DNA of 64,000 bases from Corynebacterium sp. ACRPO (GTDB lineage: Bacteria > Actinomycetota > Actinomycetes > Mycobacteriales > Mycobacteriaceae): the NCBI RefSeq assembly GCF_022347205.1, contig NZ_JAKRNE010000001.1, positions 124,001 to 188,000 on the forward strand. The letters are read 5' to 3'. Within the stretch, counting starts at the first letter, position 1. Each line of letters starts with the position of its first letter. Shown here piece by piece: positions 10,177 to 20,533 of this stretch. Under the pieces are notes generated by a model. It was not told the DNA's origin and made no database searches. It saw only the letters and a list, made by a program, of their open reading frames with translations. The translations under genes were made by a program, and so were the position numbers.

Positions 10177-10875
10177 TTAGTTCTGGAAGTCAATGACCAC
10201 GCGGGACGGGTTCTTTAGATACGTCACGGAGTAGGCAGTCTTCTTCTCTAGACCGATAATGAGCTGTGTTTGCGCCTCAAAGGTGGTGGTGTAGTTGACT
10301 GCACTGACCACCCCGGCACCAGGGGTAGTGCCTGGCTGCATGTACTTTGCTTTCAGCTCTGGGGTAGAAGGCCACGGAGTCCCCTCAATGCCTAGGTTGA
10401 GGAAAGTATTTCCTTGGACCTCAACCGGCTTGCCGGATGCCTGCTGGGCAGGGCTATCAGTATAGGAAGTAAACCACCCCGGTTCACCTTCGCCCTCCAA
10501 GTCAATGACGACGCGGGTGAACCCATCGTGCGCCCCCACTCGCACACCCGTGGGGATGAGGTTTCCGAGATTCTCTGGCATATGCTGTTGGTCCTCGAGA
10601 GAGGCCGTGCCCATACCGGCGAACGCCATTGGGGCAGAGTCTTGGGGGAGCTTCTGCTTTTCCGCATCCGCCGCTGAGGTACTGCGCGGCGCAGAAGTAG
10701 TAGCGGGCGTAGCGGAGGTGGTCTGTACTTCAGCAGTGTCGGTAGTTGACTCAACCTCACTAAAAGCCGGCGCGCCTGCCTGCGTGGTGTCTTCAGCGGA
10801 ACAAGCGGCAAGTGCTAACGCGCATCCTGCGCTGATGGCCACGGCGATAGTGCGAGAGAAATTTGAGGGAGACAT
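10177..10875 (-). CDS. Secreted lipoprotein with AMIN-like domain
   Basis: The 232-residue product starts with a signal peptide ending in the lipobox LALAAC, so the mature protein should begin at a lipidated cysteine and be anchored outside the cytoplasmic membrane. A Thr/Ser/Ala-rich linker follows, then from about residue 95 an AMIN-like beta domain with HDGFTRVVIDL and, at the end, the matching SRVVIDFQ strand. This domain is common in actinobacterial cell-envelope lipoproteins of unknown role. AAGGAAG lies eight bases before ATG 10875; ATG 10881 and GTG 10884 are too close to it. No operon partner is evident. Confidence 0.75.
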   Translation of the reverse strand: MSPSNFSRTIAVAISAGCALALAACSAEDTTQAGAPAFSEVESTTDTAEVQTTSATPATTSAPRSTSAADAEKQKLPQDSAPMAFAGMGTASLEDQQHMPENLGNLIPTGVRVGAHDGFTRVVIDLEGEGEPGWFTSYTDSPAQQASGKPVEVQGNTFLNLGIEGTPWPSTPELKAKYMQPGTTPGAGVVSAVNYTTTFEAQTQLIIGLEKKTAYSVTYLKNPSRVVIDFQN

Positions 10876-10988
10876 ATTCATCACTTCCTTGGTGCTTACC
10901 GTGTTACAACGCCCATTCTACTGGGGAAGATGGGACGTACAGTAGGAAGTGATGCAATTGTTAATTTGTGTGAGAGGGGAGGGTGCGG

Positions 10989-11378
10989 CTACTTCTTGAG
11001 TTCCACCAGCTGAATAAGGTTGCCCACGGTGTCATCGAAAACAGCGATGATAGACAGTCCAACATCGGTGGGCTCCATGGTGAACTTCACGCCCTTGTCA
11101 CTGAGCTCCTTATATTCAGTTTCCACATCGGCGGACAGGAACTGGGTGGCCGGAATGCCGTCGGCCTTGAGTGCTGCGGCGTAGTCTTTGGCGGCGGGAT
11201 GGCCCTTCGGCTCCAGAAGCAGCTCGGTATTTCCCTCACCTTCAGCATTGGTAACGGTAAGCCACCGGAAATCGCCGTGAGTTACGTCATCCTTAACTCG
11301 GAAGCCAAGGGTATTGACGTAAAAATCGTGAGCGCGGGCAACGTCGTCTACAGGAACGGAAGCGATATATATCTACAT
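10989..11378 (-). pseudogene. VOC/glyoxalase-family gene with a nonsense codon directly after the start
   Basis: Read on the minus strand, 128 sense codons encode a complete VOC-fold protein: IASVPVDDVARAHDFYVNT at the start, LGFRVKDDVTHGDFRWL, a central NTELLLEP strand and a final IIAVFDDTVGNLIQLVELKK. The only plausible start is ATG 11378, eight bases after AGGA, but the next codon is TAG (11375-11373), and no ATG, GTG or TTG follows before the conserved core. One substitution (AAG or CAG to TAG) would explain it. No other stop or frameshift is present, so the lesion is recent, a sequencing error, or a readthrough site. Family members are glyoxalases, dioxygenases or resistance proteins; the function is unknown. 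Confidence 0.75.
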
Positions 11379-11472
11379 GCTTGCCATCCTAGGGAGAATG
11401 AGGGGGCATCGTCGAAGGGGGCAAGTCCATTCCAAGGAAGGTGAAGAATTGTGCAACCTCCATGCGCGTTAG

Positions 11473-12267
<795 letters not shown>

Positions 12268-12270
12268 GCC

Positions 12271-13017
12271 ATGGCTAAAGCAAGTGAGCTAGACATTCAG
12301 CTCATTGCCGCAACGCAGTTCCACGCCCCGCAGGGCGTGGAGTGGCACGCGGATGACTCGGCCTCTGATGGGGAAGCACTCGTCGAGTTTGCCGGACGGG
12401 CTTGCTACGAGTCCTTTGATAAGCCAAATCCTCGCACGGCAACTAATGAAGCCTACCTGCACCACATCATGGAGGTAGGCCATACTGCGTTGCTCGAGCA
12501 TGCCACAGCCACGATGTACATCACAGGGCTGTCGCGTTCGGCGAGCCATGAGCTCGTGCGCCACCGGCACTTTTCCTTCTCGCAGCTCTCCCAGCGCTTC
12601 GTCCACCCGGAGGAGACCGAGGTGGTCCTGCCTAAATTGGTGGCTGAGGACGAGCAACTTAGCCGATTGGTAATGCAAGCGGTAGATGAGACTCGCTTTG
12701 TCTACGATGAACTGCTTAGCGCACTAGAGGAGAAGCTGGATGAACCCAACGCGCTCCTCCGCAAGAAGCAGGCCCGCCAGGCGGCGCGTGCCGTTCTTCC
12801 CAACGCCACAGAAACGCGCATTGTTGTCACCGGCAACTATCGGGCGTGGCGTCACTTTATTGGTGCTCGTGCCGCCGAGCAGGCCGATGAGGAGCTCCGC
12901 CACGTTGCGGTGGAGTGCCTGAAACTGCTGCAAAGCAAGGCCCCAGTGCTGTTTGATGATTTCAACATCACCACTCTGGCTGATGGAACCCAGATGGCGG
13001 CAAGCCCCTACGCCTAA
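12271..13017 (+). CDS. thyX: Flavin-dependent thymidylate synthase
   Basis: Makes dTMP from dUMP with methylenetetrahydrofolate and FAD/NADPH. The 248-residue protein carries the defining ThyX motif as [13 protein letters not shown] (about 96-108), with [10 protein letters not shown] near 46 and [18 protein letters not shown] near 177-194. It lies between dapB and dapA, three bases after dapB, an arrangement seen widely in corynebacteria. Whether a ThyA is also present cannot be seen in this window. Confidence 0.97.
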   Translation: MAKASELDIQLIAATQFHAPQGVEWHADDSASDGEALVEFAGRACYESFDKPNPRTATNEAYLHHIMEVGHTALLEHATATMYITGLSRSASHELVRHRHFSFSQLSQRFVHPEETEVVLPKLVAEDEQLSRLVMQAVDETRFVYDELLSALEEKLDEPNALLRKKQARQAARAVLPNATETRIVVTGNYRAWRHFIGARAAEQADEELRHVAVECLKLLQSKAPVLFDDFNITTLADGTQMAASPYA

Positions 13018-13059
13018 CACGCGCGTGACCCCGATGCGGCTAATTGCAAGCCAAAAGGG

Positions 13060-13065
13060 TAATCT
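13060..13065 (+). promoter_or_regulatory. -10 hexamer for a leaderless dapA mRNA
   Basis: TAATCT ends eight bases before ATG 13074, which would put the transcription start at the start codon. Confidence 0.5.
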
Positions 13066-13073
13066 TGACGGCT

Positions 13074-13982
13074 ATGAGCACAGGTATGACAGCAAAGACT
13101 GGCGTCGACACCTTTGGACGCATCGGCGTCGCCATGGTCACCCCGTTTGACCGTGACGGTGCGCTGGACGTTGCAGCAGGTCGTCGCCTAGCAGCTCATC
13201 TCGTTGACAATGGCGTTGATTCGCTCATCCTAGGTGGAACTACCGGCGAATCACCGACCACTTCAGTTGAAGAGAAGCTGGAGCTGCTCAAAGCCGTAAA
13301 GGAAGAAGTAGGAGATCGCGCAAAGCTTTGCGCCGGTGCCGGAACGAATGACACCGCAACCTCCATTAAGTTGGCTCAGGCCACCGCTGACGCGGGGGCA
13401 GACAGCTTGCTGGTGGTAACTCCGTACTACTCCAAGCCATCTCAAAAGGGCGTTTACGAGCACTTTGCCGCAGTCGCGCAAGCCACGGATCTGCCGATCT
13501 GTGTCTATGACATCCCTGGCCGCTCGGGCATCCCAGTGGCGCCGGATACCCTCCGCCGCCTTGCGGATTTGCCGACCATCCAAGCCGTAAAGGACGCCAA
13601 GGGCGACCTTCCTGCGGCCGCAGAACTCATCCAAGAAACCGGTTTGGCCTGGTATTCCGGTGATGATCCGATTAACCTGCCGTGGCTTTCCCTCGGCGCT
13701 TCCGGTTTCATCTCCGTCATCGGCCATGTTGCACCGCGTGCCTTGGTAGAACTTTATGAAGCTTTCGACGCGGGCGATATGGCCCGCGCCCGAGAAATCA
13801 ATGTCACTACGCTCCTTCCGCTAACCCATGCGCAAGCTCGGTTGGGCGGAGCGACGTTTGCAAAGGAAGCCCTGCGCCTGCAGGGCATCGAAGTTGGCGA
13901 TACCCGTCTTCCTGTCACCGCTGCGAGCGAGGAGGAACGCGAGGTACTTCGCCGTGATCTGGAACAATCTGGAGTCCTCTAA
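13074..13982 (+). CDS. dapA: 4-hydroxy-tetrahydrodipicolinate synthase
   Basis: Condenses pyruvate with aspartate semialdehyde at the entry to lysine and diaminopimelate synthesis. The 302-residue TIM-barrel protein shows [15 protein letters not shown] (about 53-67), [12 protein letters not shown] near 117, YDIPGRSG near 144 and the Schiff-base lysine in VKDAKGDL near 172. ATG 13074 is chosen over TTG 13044 because a -10 hexamer ends eight bases before it and no Shine-Dalgarno site is present, pointing to leaderless translation. A promoter here would let dapA be expressed apart from dapB-thyX. Confidence 0.96.
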   Translation: MSTGMTAKTGVDTFGRIGVAMVTPFDRDGALDVAAGRRLAAHLVDNGVDSLILGGTTGESPTTSVEEKLELLKAVKEEVGDRAKLCAGAGTNDTATSIKLAQATADAGADSLLVVTPYYSKPSQKGVYEHFAAVAQATDLPICVYDIPGRSGIPVAPDTLRRLADLPTIQAVKDAKGDLPAAAELIQETGLAWYSGDDPINLPWLSLGASGFISVIGHVAPRALVELYEAFDAGDMARAREINVTTLLPLTHAQARLGGATFAKEALRLQGIEVGDTRLPVTAASEEEREVLRRDLEQSGVL

Positions 13983-13984
13983 GA

Positions 13985-16135
13985 ATGAATGAACCCCGTA
14001 ACCGTTCCCGCAAGGTGACCCGCAAGGCGGGCCCACCGGCGGAAAACGAAACCGCCTCCAACGAGGCGGCTTCGCCAGTTTTCCAAGCCCCAGCAACTGA
14101 TGCGGGCAATTCCGCACAGGATAATACCGCGAAGGGCGACAAAGGCAATTCTGGCAAGAAGAATTCTTCCGACAACAACAATGATGGCGGCAGCAACAAT
14201 CGTCGCTCCCGTTCCCGTGGCAGCCGCGGCCGTGGCCGTGGTGGAAACGGCAACGGCAATGGCAATAACCACGGTGGAAACAATAACCACGGCGGCAAGA
14301 ACGGCAACGGCAACGGAAAGAACGGCAACGGTAAAGGCCGCGGCCGCAATAACCGTGGCCGCCGCAACGTGCCCAAGTCTATGCAGGGTGCGGATCTGAC
14401 CAAGCGCCTGCCGGAGCCACCGAAGCAGCCGAAGGATGCCCTGCGTATTTACGCTCTGGGCGGTATTTCGGAGATCGGCCGTAATATGACCGTCTTCGAG
14501 TACGGTGATGACCTCATCATCATCGACTGTGGTGTGCTCTTCCCATCCTCTGGTGAGCCAGGCGTGGACCTCATCCTGCCTGACTTTGGCCCGATTGAGA
14601 AGAAGATCCACAAGGTCAAGGCCCTCGTCGTTACCCACGCGCACGAGGACCACATCGGTGCTATCCCGTGGCTGCTCAAGCTGCGTCCGGATATCCCCAT
14701 CGTTGCTTCCCGCTTCACCATCGCGCTTATTGCTGCAAAGTGTAAGGAGCACCGCCAGAAGCCGAAGTTCGTCGAGGTTAATGAAAAGTCCGACGTAACC
14801 TACGGTCCGTTCCGCGTACGCTTCTGGGCAGTCAACCACTCCGTACCGGATGCTTTGGGCATCATGCTGGGCACCCCAGCTGGCAATATCATCCACACTG
14901 GTGACATCAAGCTGGACCAGACCCCGCTGGATAACCGTCCAACGGACCTCCCAGCCTTGTCCCGCTATGGCGATGAGGGCGTTGACCTCATGCTGTGTGA
15001 CTCCACCAACGCGACGGTCCCAGGTGTATCGGCATCTGAGGGCGATATTCCTGCCAACTTCAAGCGCCTCGTTGCTGGCGCTAAGCAGCGCGTTATCTTG
15101 GCCTCCTTCGCCTCCAACGTCTACCGCGTCCAAGCCGCTATCGACGCTGCCGTGGCAAACGGCCGCAAGGTGGCCTTCAATGGCCGTTCGATGATGCGCA
15201 ACATGGAAATCGCGGAGAAGATGGGCTTCTTGAAGGTTCCACGCGGTACCATCATCCCCATCGATGAGGCCGCCAAGATGGCTCCTCACAAGACCATGTT
15301 GATTACCACCGGTACGCAGGGTGAACCAATGGCCGCACTGTCGCGTATGGCTCGCCGTGAGCACCGCCAGATTACCGTCCGCGATGGCGATACCATCATC
15401 TTCTCCTCCTCGCTCATCCCAGGCAATGAGGAGGCCGTCTACGGCGTTATCAACATGTTGTCCCAGATCGGTGCCAACGTCATTACCAACCAGGACGTAA
15501 AGGTGCACGCTTCCGGTCACGGTTACGCTGGTGAGCTCCTCTTCCTGTACAACGCTGCGCGCCCGCGCAACGCTATGCCGGTGCACGGGGAGTGGCGCCA
15601 CCTGCGCGCCAATAAGGAACTCGCTATCTCCACCGGTGTGGATCGTGACCGTACGGTGCTTGCGCAAAACGGCGTCGTCGTGGACCTGCGCAAGGGTCGC
15701 GCCGAGGTCGTAGGCCAGATGCAGGTGGGTAACCTGTACGTCGATGGCGTATCCATGGGCGATGTGGATGCCGATACCTTGGCTGATCGCACCAACCTGG
15801 GTACCGGCGGCGTGGTTTCTATCACCTGCGTGATTGATAACCGCACTTCGCGTCTGCTGGAGCACCCAACGGTATCTACCACAGGCTTCTCCGATGATGA
15901 CCGCGGCATCGTGCCGGAGGTTGCGGAGATGGTGGAAAACACCATGAACGATCTCGCCGCTGAAGGCGAGAACGATACCTACCGCATGGTGCAGAAGCTG
16001 CGCCGTAAGGTATCCAAGCTCATGGATTCCAAGTACAAGCGCGAGCCGGTTATCCTTCCGACCATCGTGCCGACCAACTCCGGCCCTTTGGTGACCGATG
16101 AAGAAGACGTTGATGCTTCCCGTGAGTCCCTGTAA
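13985..16135 (+). CDS. rnj: Ribonuclease J
   Basis: Metallo-beta-lactamase/beta-CASP RNase with endo- and 5'-3' exonuclease activity, for rRNA maturation and mRNA decay. Catalytic HAHEDH lies near residues 219-224, then GDIKLDQTP, and HASGHG near 508; the C-terminal domain is present. The first 135 residues are a low-complexity Asn/Gly/Arg-rich tail that the catalytic core does not need and that probably contacts RNA. It begins two bases after the dapA stop with only a weak ribosome site. Total 716 residues; actinobacterial RNase J proteins commonly carry such an N-terminal extension. Confidence 0.95.
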   Translation: MNEPRNRSRKVTRKAGPPAENETASNEAASPVFQAPATDAGNSAQDNTAKGDKGNSGKKNSSDNNNDGGSNNRRSRSRGSRGRGRGGNGNGNGNNHGGNNNHGGKNGNGNGKNGNGKGRGRNNRGRRNVPKSMQGADLTKRLPEPPKQPKDALRIYALGGISEIGRNMTVFEYGDDLIIIDCGVLFPSSGEPGVDLILPDFGPIEKKIHKVKALVVTHAHEDHIGAIPWLLKLRPDIPIVASRFTIALIAAKCKEHRQKPKFVEVNEKSDVTYGPFRVRFWAVNHSVPDALGIMLGTPAGNIIHTGDIKLDQTPLDNRPTDLPALSRYGDEGVDLMLCDSTNATVPGVSASEGDIPANFKRLVAGAKQRVILASFASNVYRVQAAIDAAVANGRKVAFNGRSMMRNMEIAEKMGFLKVPRGTIIPIDEAAKMAPHKTMLITTGTQGEPMAALSRMARREHRQITVRDGDTIIFSSSLIPGNEEAVYGVINMLSQIGANVITNQDVKVHASGHGYAGELLFLYNAARPRNAMPVHGEWRHLRANKELAISTGVDRDRTVLAQNGVVVDLRKGRAEVVGQMQVGNLYVDGVSMGDVDADTLADRTNLGTGGVVSITCVIDNRTSRLLEHPTVSTTGFSDDDRGIVPEVAEMVENTMNDLAAEGENDTYRMVQKLRRKVSKLMDSKYKREPVILPTIVPTNSGPLVTDEEDVDASRESL

Positions 16136-16167
16136 GTAATACGGGTTCCTCGCGCTAAGTAAGACAC

Positions 16168-16204
16168 AGCCCCAGCGTGCCAGTTAGCTCGGTATGCTGG
16201 GGCT
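16168..16204. repeat. Inverted repeat after rnj overlapping the next promoter
   Basis: AGCCCCAGC (16168-16176) is a perfect inverted match of GCTGGGGCT (16196-16204), with a 19-base loop. No T run follows. The right arm overlaps the -10 hexamer TATGCT (16193-16198) of the following gene. Confidence 0.7.
16193..16198 (+). promoter_or_regulatory. -10 hexamer for leaderless TIGR03085 gene
   Basis: TATGCT ends seven bases before ATG 16206. Confidence 0.5.
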
Positions 16205-16205
16205 T

Positions 16206-16829
16206 ATGTCGTTTTCTTCTGCTGAGCGCGCCAAGATGGTTGCGCTATTTCATAAGCTTGGTCCCGATGCACCTACCTTGTGCGAGGGCTGGACAACCCG
16301 CGACCTAGCCGTGCATTTATGGGTGAGGGAAAACCGCCCCGATGCCGCCGCCGGCATCTTCGTCAACGCACTGTCCGGCCGTCTGGAAAAGGAATCACGC
16401 AAGGTGGCCGAACGCGACTTTGATGAGTTAGTTGATGACTGGGGGAGGGGACCTGCTTCCTATAACCCCGTCCGGTTCGTGGATGCACAGCAAAACTTTG
16501 TGGAGCACTTTGTTCACCACGAGGATATTCGCCGGGCTAATGGCATGGGCCCACGCGACTTTTCGGCACACATCAAGCAGCAGATGCATAGCTACCTAAA
16601 GCTCTTGGCTAAGGTGGCCCTGCGCAAATCTGAACGTCCGGTGATTCTGCAGCCGGAAGGATTGCCGCGAATCGTTGCCGCAGATACGCATGGCGTGGCG
16701 GATAAGGGCGATGCCGTGGTTCGCGTTTCAGGCGAGGTAGGCGAGCTCATCCTCTGGTCCTTCGGGCGTGATGCTGCTGAAGTCAAGATTGAAGGTGAGG
16801 CCGAAGCCATCGTAAAGTCAATTCTCTAA
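16206..16829 (+). CDS. TIGR03085-family protein (DinB-like / mycothiol-maleylpyruvate isomerase N-domain)
   Basis: A 207-residue actinobacterial protein with the DinB-like helical bundle of the mycothiol-dependent enzyme superfamily: LCEGWTTRDLAVHLWVREN (about 23-41) and VEHFVHHEDIRRANG (about 99-113) carry the histidines that bind metal in relatives. The second half is a small sterol-carrier-like domain with GEVGELILWSFGRDAAEVKI. Function is unestablished; relatives are proposed to use mycothiol. ATG 16206 is chosen over ATG 16194 because the -10 hexamer lies seven bases before it. It stands alone between rnj and ftsK. Confidence 0.78.
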   Translation: MSFSSAERAKMVALFHKLGPDAPTLCEGWTTRDLAVHLWVRENRPDAAAGIFVNALSGRLEKESRKVAERDFDELVDDWGRGPASYNPVRFVDAQQNFVEHFVHHEDIRRANGMGPRDFSAHIKQQMHSYLKLLAKVALRKSERPVILQPEGLPRIVAADTHGVADKGDAVVRVSGEVGELILWSFGRDAAEVKIEGEAEAIVKSIL

Positions 16830-16947
16830 ACTTGATTTAATCGCAGTTTCTAAGCTTTGGGGTGCGTGGGAAGCGTTCGCCGTGAGATTATGGGTCCAGG
16901 TATTAGGGAAACGCGTGTGGCTAATGTGATTTATGGGGTGGCGCGGT

Positions 16948-16953
16948 TAAGGT
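16948..16953 (+). promoter_or_regulatory. -10 hexamer for ftsK
   Basis: TAAGGT ends six bases before ATG 16960, consistent with a leaderless or nearly leaderless transcript. Confidence 0.4.
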
Positions 16954-16959
16954 AGAGGC

Positions 16960-19900
16960 ATGTCTGTCAAAAATGCCTCTTCGCGCGGAACGCGCCGAAA
17001 GTCGAATCGTTCACGGCCGTCGGGCCGCAGCCGGTCCGGTGCTGGCATGCCGGAAAACCTGGCTATGACGTCTTCGCATCGGCGCGCGGCGGCGACCTCG
17101 CAGGAGCGTACGGGCAGTGCGTTCCGGGCCGTCGGCAAGGGCTTAGGCGTTGCCTTTGGTGCCACGGCCCGCAGCATGGGAAATATGGCGCGGGGCGTAA
17201 GCCATGGCGTGGCGGGGCTCAAGCCCAGCGAAGACGTATATGACACCGAGGAGTACGAGACGACGAGGGAGCCGGAAGAAATTTCTGCACGCGGGGAGAA
17301 AAAGAAGAAGAGCAAGGTTACTCGGGCGCGCGATGTAGCCGCGGAAGAAGAACTTTCTACCATGGAAGTAAGCGAGGAAGAATCACGCGGTATTCAGGTG
17401 AAAAATCCTGATGCGGTGGCGCTCGTTTTAATCGGCATCGCCATCGTGCTTGCGGCTACCGTCTGGTTTGGCGTTGCCGGCCAGGTAGGCGCCTGGGTGG
17501 GCAATATCGTCCGCTACGTCATTGGTGCAGGTGCCTGGGTGCTGCCGGTGGCATTGGTGGCCTTGGCCATCTCCTTGATGATGGATATCTCCGGCCCAGC
17601 GGGGCACTTTAAGCCGCGCATTGTGGGCGGCATCAGCATCATCGTCCTTGCCATGCTCAGCTTGATCCACATCTTTGCTGGCACCCCTGAGCTTGGCTTT
17701 ACCCCGGACAGCGCCGGTGGTGCTGGCGGTGTAATCGGCTACGCCATCGGCGGCCTTCTGGAGACGGCCTTTACCTCTTTCGTCGCAGTGCCGTTGCTTT
17801 TCCTCGTCATTATTTACGGCGCCTTGTTAGTCACCGGCATTACTATCCGCGAGGCCTATGAGTTGGTGGCTGATGCCATTGCTGCGGCCTTCTCCCGCTT
17901 TGGTGGTACGGATGAAGACTATTACGACGAAGAGGGCGATGACCTCTACGGCCACGTGACTGGCGATATTGATGACATCGCGGAAGGCCGTGAGCGCAGC
18001 GCGCGCCCAGCACGACCTGTGGCCAAGCGTCGTTCCTCTGAGCGTGGTGGAAGCCTGCGCGCTTTCCGACGCCCCACTGAAGACCCCGCCCCGCGTGGTT
18101 CTTCTTACCCGGTGGATTCCCCTGCTACAGCAGAGGAGGAACAGGCCACCCGCGCCTTTAGTGCACCGACGCGAGGCGGGTTCCAGTCCGTGTCTAACGC
18201 CGCTGAAAAGCCTGTCTCCCGCGATATTGGGGATACCGATGAGATCCCGGTGGTAGACGACGCCGCTGCGTCGTCGCCGGCACAACCGGACTCCGGGGAT
18301 CCGGAACCAACTCGAGTGCCGGGCACTACTCGTCAACGTTCCACTTCTCCTTCTACTCGATCGGCTACGGCAGCGGGTGCTGATGCTGGCACCGCCGCTG
18401 GTAGCGCAATTGGCTCGGCCGCTGGTGCGGCTGCGGGTGCTGCGGGAGCAGCAAGTGGCGCAGCAAAGACTGCTGCTGCGGGTGCTGCCGGTGCCGCTGG
18501 CGCTGCAGCGGCCGGTGTAGCTGCAGGCGCTGCTGGATCTGCGGTGGAAGGAGGTGCTGATGCAGTCTCGTCCGCGCACGAGAAGGCCCGCCAACTCTTC
18601 CGCGAGCGCTCCGGACGCGACGCTACGACCGGTGCACAGGTGGACTCCACCGAGCCTGCGGCCGAGGCCGCAGGGGAAACGGGTACTTCTGCTGCTCCTG
18701 CGCCGTCCGCGCAGTTTGGCAATGAGAACTACGCGGTTCCCACCACAGACCTGCTGACCCCGGGCACTCCGGCCAAGGAGCGCACGGAGATTAATGACCG
18801 CATCATCGAGGCCATCACCGATGTCTTCGAAGAGTTCAAGGTCGATGCCCAGGTAACCGGCTTTAGCCGTGGGCCAACAGTGACCCGTTATGAAATCGAG
18901 CTGGGACCAGGCGTCAAGGTATCGAAGATTACGAACCTGCAGTCCAATCTGGCCTACGCCGTGGCCACAGACAATCTACGCTTGCTCACGCCTATCCCCG
19001 GCAAGTCGGCCGTCGGCATTGAGGTTCCGAACCCAGACCGCGAGATGGTGCACCTGCGCGAGGTGCTTGATGCGCCAAGCATGACCAGCTCGCCGGATCC
19101 CATGCTCATCGGTTTGGGCAAGGACATCGAAGGCGAATACACCTCGTTCTCGGTTCAAAAGATGCCGCACTTGCTGGTCGCCGGTGCTACCGGTTCCGGT
19201 AAGTCCGCTTTCGTCAACTCCATGTTGGTCTCGCTGCTAACCCGAGCCACCCCTGAGCAGGTTCGCCTCATCCTGGTGGACCCGAAGATGGTGGAACTTA
19301 CCCCGTACGAGGGCATTCCGCACTTGATCACGCCCATCATCACCCAGCCGAAGAAGGCCGCAGCAGCCCTGCAGTGGCTGGTGGAGGAGATGGAGCAGCG
19401 CTACATGGATATGAAGGCTGCTCGCGTGCGCAAGATTGAGGACTATAACCGCAAGGTGGTCTCCGGCGAATACCAGGCACCGGCAGGCTCCGAGCGCGAG
19501 GTACGCCCGTACCCGTACATCGTCTGTGTCGTCGACGAGCTGGCGGACCTGATGATGACTGCGCCAAAGGAGATTGAGGACTCCATCGTCCGCATCACCC
19601 AAAAGGCGCGTGCCGCCGGAATTCACCTGGTGCTGGCAACCCAGCGCCCGTCCGTTGACGTGGTGACCGGTCTGATTAAGACCAACGTGCCTTCACGCTT
19701 GGCCTTCGCGACGTCCTCACTGACGGACTCTCGCGTTATCTTGGACCAGGGCGGCGCGGAAAAGCTCATTGGCATGGGCGATGGCCTCTTCATTCCGCAG
19801 GGCAAGCGTCCTGTGCGTATGCAGGGCGCATTCGTCTCGGATGATGAAGTCATGGCGGTTGTCGATGCCGCCAAGTCGCAGGCAGCGCCGAACTATACCG

Positions 19901-20364
19901 AGGGCGTGACTGAAGAGAAGCAATCCGAGGCCAAGCAGGAAATCGATGAGGAAATTGGCAAGGACATGGACGACCTCCTCGAGGCCGTCGAGCTGGTGGT
20001 CACCGCCCAGTTGGGCTCGACCTCGATGTTGCAGCGTAAGCTGCGCATCGGTTTTGCCAAGGCCGGCCGCCTCATGGACCTGATGGAATCTCGTGGCGTC
20101 GTCGGACCGTCCGAGGGCTCCAAGGCCCGCGAGGTCCTAGTGAAGCCGGAAGAGCTCGATACCATCATCTGGATGATTAAGGGCGCCGATCCTGCCGAAG
20201 CCCCGAAGGAGATTCAGGAGGAGATGCAGCAGCAGGAGCAGGAGGAAGCTGCCGCTACTTCCGATGCCGACTCTTCTCCAAGCTCCGATTCTTCCCCGCA
20301 GGGCGATGACGGCGATACCCGTACCGTTCAGGCGACGTATAACCCTTCGGCAGGTGCCTTCTAA
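16960..20364 (+). CDS. ftsK: DNA translocase FtsK
   Basis: Septum-located motor that pumps chromosome termini during division. The 1134 residues comprise a basic N-tail, four or so membrane segments (about 150-320), a long Pro/Ser/Ala-rich linker, the alpha/beta motor with Walker [10 protein letters not shown] (about 741-749) and Walker [13 protein letters not shown] (about 855-866), then the gamma DNA-reading domain (about 1004-1065) with [20 protein letters not shown], and an acidic tail. An Ala/Gly-rich block at about 467-533 (18361-18560) is unusually pure. The gene sits upstream of pgsA-cinA-clgR-pspA as in mycobacteria. Confidence 0.96.
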   Translation: MSVKNASSRGTRRKSNRSRPSGRSRSGAGMPENLAMTSSHRRAAATSQERTGSAFRAVGKGLGVAFGATARSMGNMARGVSHGVAGLKPSEDVYDTEEYETTREPEEISARGEKKKKSKVTRARDVAAEEELSTMEVSEEESRGIQVKNPDAVALVLIGIAIVLAATVWFGVAGQVGAWVGNIVRYVIGAGAWVLPVALVALAISLMMDISGPAGHFKPRIVGGISIIVLAMLSLIHIFAGTPELGFTPDSAGGAGGVIGYAIGGLLETAFTSFVAVPLLFLVIIYGALLVTGITIREAYELVADAIAAAFSRFGGTDEDYYDEEGDDLYGHVTGDIDDIAEGRERSARPARPVAKRRSSERGGSLRAFRRPTEDPAPRGSSYPVDSPATAEEEQATRAFSAPTRGGFQSVSNAAEKPVSRDIGDTDEIPVVDDAAASSPAQPDSGDPEPTRVPGTTRQRSTSPSTRSATAAGADAGTAAGSAIGSAAGAAAGAAGAASGAAKTAAAGAAGAAGAAAAGVAAGAAGSAVEGGADAVSSAHEKARQLFRERSGRDATTGAQVDSTEPAAEAAGETGTSAAPAPSAQFGNENYAVPTTDLLTPGTPAKERTEINDRIIEAITDVFEEFKVDAQVTGFSRGPTVTRYEIELGPGVKVSKITNLQSNLAYAVATDNLRLLTPIPGKSAVGIEVPNPDREMVHLREVLDAPSMTSSPDPMLIGLGKDIEGEYTSFSVQKMPHLLVAGATGSGKSAFVNSMLVSLLTRATPEQVRLILVDPKMVELTPYEGIPHLITPIITQPKKAAAALQWLVEEMEQRYMDMKAARVRKIEDYNRKVVSGEYQAPAGSEREVRPYPYIVCVVDELADLMMTAPKEIEDSIVRITQKARAAGIHLVLATQRPSVDVVTGLIKTNVPSRLAFATSSLTDSRVILDQGGAEKLIGMGDGLFIPQGKRPVRMQGAFVSDDEVMAVVDAAKSQAAPNYTEGVTEEKQSEAKQEIDEEIGKDMDDLLEAVELVVTAQLGSTSMLQRKLRIGFAKAGRLMDLMESRGVVGPSEGSKAREVLVKPEELDTIIWMIKGADPAEAPKEIQEEMQQQEQEEAAATSDADSSPSSDSSPQGDDGDTRTVQATYNPSAGAF

Positions 20365-20371
20365 GATCGTG

Positions 20372-20377
20372 TAAGGT
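20372..20377 (+). promoter_or_regulatory. Candidate -10 of the riboswitch transcript
   Basis: TAAGGT lies eight bases after the ftsK stop and about 13 bases before the first paired base of the aptamer. Confidence 0.4.
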
Positions 20378-20389
20378 TGGACGGGTCTT

Positions 20390-20495
20390 GGAGGGGAGTA
20401 CCCCATCCTTCGGCATCGATCGTCAGCACGGTAGCATTACGCTCCCGGTCGTGCCGGCCCAGCGGAATTTAGTTCGCCGGGCGGGGGAGACCTCC
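20390..20495 (+). promoter_or_regulatory. yybP-ykoY manganese riboswitch aptamer
   Basis: The conserved elements occur in order: P1 5' strand GGAGG (20390-20394) followed by the invariant GGAGTA, then CGTCAGCACG (20421-20430), GTGCCGGCCC (20451-20460), and GGGGGAGA just before the P1 3' strand CCTCC (20491-20495). This class binds Mn2+ and typically controls manganese exporters. The gene it precedes is of the TerC/Alx family, a standard partner. Confidence 0.88.
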
Positions 20496-20524
20496 GGTCA
20501 ATTTGTTGTATCTTCGACCGGAGG
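20491..20524 (+). promoter_or_regulatory. Ribosome-site sequestering hairpin (expression platform)
   Basis: CCTCCGGTC (20491-20499) pairs perfectly with GACCGGAGG (20516-20524). The right arm is the Shine-Dalgarno GGAGG nine bases before ATG 20534, and the left arm contains the P1 3' strand. Aptamer closure and ribosome-site masking are therefore mutually exclusive, predicting translational switching on by Mn2+. Confidence 0.8.
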
Positions 20525-20533
20525 GATGTACCA

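Noticed and set aside
10983..11444. A 153-codon plus-strand frame
   Set aside because: It is the antisense of the VOC-family pseudogene, which explains the codon pattern much better.
14160..14350. Repeated AAC/GGC-rich sequence in rnj, considered as a CRISPR or VNTR
   Set aside because: The units are short, in frame and variable, with no spacers; it is low-complexity protein coding.
13979..15865. A 628-codon open frame on the minus strand opposite rnj
   Set aside because: Its sequence is the antisense of a clear RNase J gene, with Ala/Val/His/Gln-rich composition, no ribosome site and no recognisable domain; GC-rich codon bias opens this frame.
18361..18560. GCT/GCG/GGT-rich stretch in ftsK as a nucleotide repeat array
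   Set aside because: Codon use varies between units, so there is no exact nucleotide repeat; it is an Ala/Gly-rich linker.
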